From Polynucleobacter sp. (GTDB lineage: Bacteria > Pseudomonadota > Gammaproteobacteria > Burkholderiales > Burkholderiaceae): a DNA stretch of 5,818 nucleotides. Position numbers and translations under genes: made by a program. Below are positions 5,420 to 5,818 of this stretch, one piece after another (positions within the stretch are counted from its first letter, which is position 1; each line of letters opens with the position of its first letter). Under the pieces are notes generated by a model. It did no database searches. It was given only the letters and a program-made list of their open reading frames with translations, and was not told the DNA's origin. Location: NCBI GenBank assembly GCA_020059445.1, contig JAGVCB010000165.1:1-5818 (forward strand), given 5' to 3'.

Positions 5420-5818
5420 ATGACAACGAAGACCGTCGCTGATGTAATGAAGCTTGCGAAAGAGAAAGAAGTTACTTTTGTTGACTTCCGTTTTACAGAT
5501 ACCAAAGGTAAAGAGCAGCACGTATCAGTGCCAGTGTCTCACTTTGACGAAGATAAATTTGAGAGTGGTCATGCTTTTGACGGCTCTTCAATTGCAGGTT
5601 GGAAAGGTATTGAAGCATCAGATATGTTGTTGATGCCAGATCCAGTTACAGCTTATATTGACCCATTCTATGAAGAGCCAACATTGGTTCTTTCATGTGA
5701 CGTGATTGAGCCATCAGATGGTAAGGGCTACGACCGTGACCCACGTTCTATCGCTAAACGCGCGGAAGCTTACTTAAAGAGCACTGGTATTGGTGATACA
5801 GCATACTTTGGTCCAAAG
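5420..5818 (+). CDS. glnA: Glutamine synthetase type I (GSI-beta), N-terminal part
   Basis: The first 133 codons of glnA, open to the window end. Glutamine synthetase joins ammonia to glutamate using ATP and is the main route of ammonium assimilation; it works as a cytoplasmic dodecamer. The visible part contains the beta-grasp N-terminal domain, with [14 protein letters not shown] (21-34) and the [17 protein letters not shown] stretch (53-69), whose Asp54 belongs to the subunit-interface active site. It continues with [12 protein letters not shown] (72-83), CDVIEP (93-98) and [20 protein letters not shown] (104-123), where the catalytic domain begins. These match the class seen in proteobacteria, which is usually regulated by adenylylation; that site lies beyond the window. 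Expression is probably nitrogen-controlled, given the sigma-54 and NtrC-like elements upstream. An independent promoter separates it from the preceding gene run. Confidence 0.97.
   Translation, partial: MTTKTVADVMKLAKEKEVTFVDFRFTDTKGKEQHVSVPVSHFDEDKFESGHAFDGSSIAGWKGIEASDMLLMPDPVTAYIDPFYEEPTLVLSCDVIEPSDGKGYDRDPRSIAKRAEAYLKSTGIGDTAYFGPK

Noticed and set aside
5284..5505. Minus-strand 73-codon frame across the glnA promoter
   Set aside because: It runs antisense through the glnA start and the promoter elements, with no ribosome site or family resemblance.

Overview
The window reads as ordinary chromosomal sequence from a betaproteobacterium of the order Burkholderiales, most probably Polynucleobacter or a close relative. 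The basis is the protein character (HrpA C-terminus, GSI-beta glutamine synthetase, CinA-type domain protein next to an EI24-family membrane protein), compact packing of genes and modest AT-richness. This placement is recognition from memory and was not checked by search. All supported genes lie on the + strand. No RNA gene, CRISPR array, insertion sequence or phage-like feature was seen.

Layout: (1) 1-191 is the end of an HrpA-type RNA helicase. (2) 262-707 holds two small, tandem, TAATG-coupled genes for membrane-anchored coiled-coil proteins of DUF1640 (CCDC90/MCUR1-like) type. The second looks like a head-less paralogue of the first. (3) 792-5215 is one tightly packed run of five genes: an exported YncE-type beta-propeller, an exported NodB/CE4-type polysaccharide deacetylase, an integral-membrane fatty acid hydroxylase/sterol desaturase family enzyme, an EI24-family multi-span membrane protein, and a stand-alone CinA N-terminal (MoCF-fold) domain protein. 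(4) 5216-5419 is a 204-base regulatory region. (5) 5420 to the window end is the first 133 codons of glnA.

The first three genes of the long run all act in or at the envelope and are joined by short gaps or overlaps (3 bases, then a 4-base ATGA overlap). A joint envelope or lipid/glycan-modifying role is plausible, but no substrate can be read from the sequence. The last two genes look like housekeeping neighbours that share the transcript.

The richest non-coding signal is upstream of glnA. A GG-N10-GC sigma-54 promoter is superimposed on a good sigma-70 promoter (TTGGCA-N17-TGTAAT). About 100 and 119 bases upstream of the inferred sigma-54 start lie two NtrC-like sites whose centres are 21 bases apart. 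Together these suggest nitrogen-controlled expression of glutamine synthetase.
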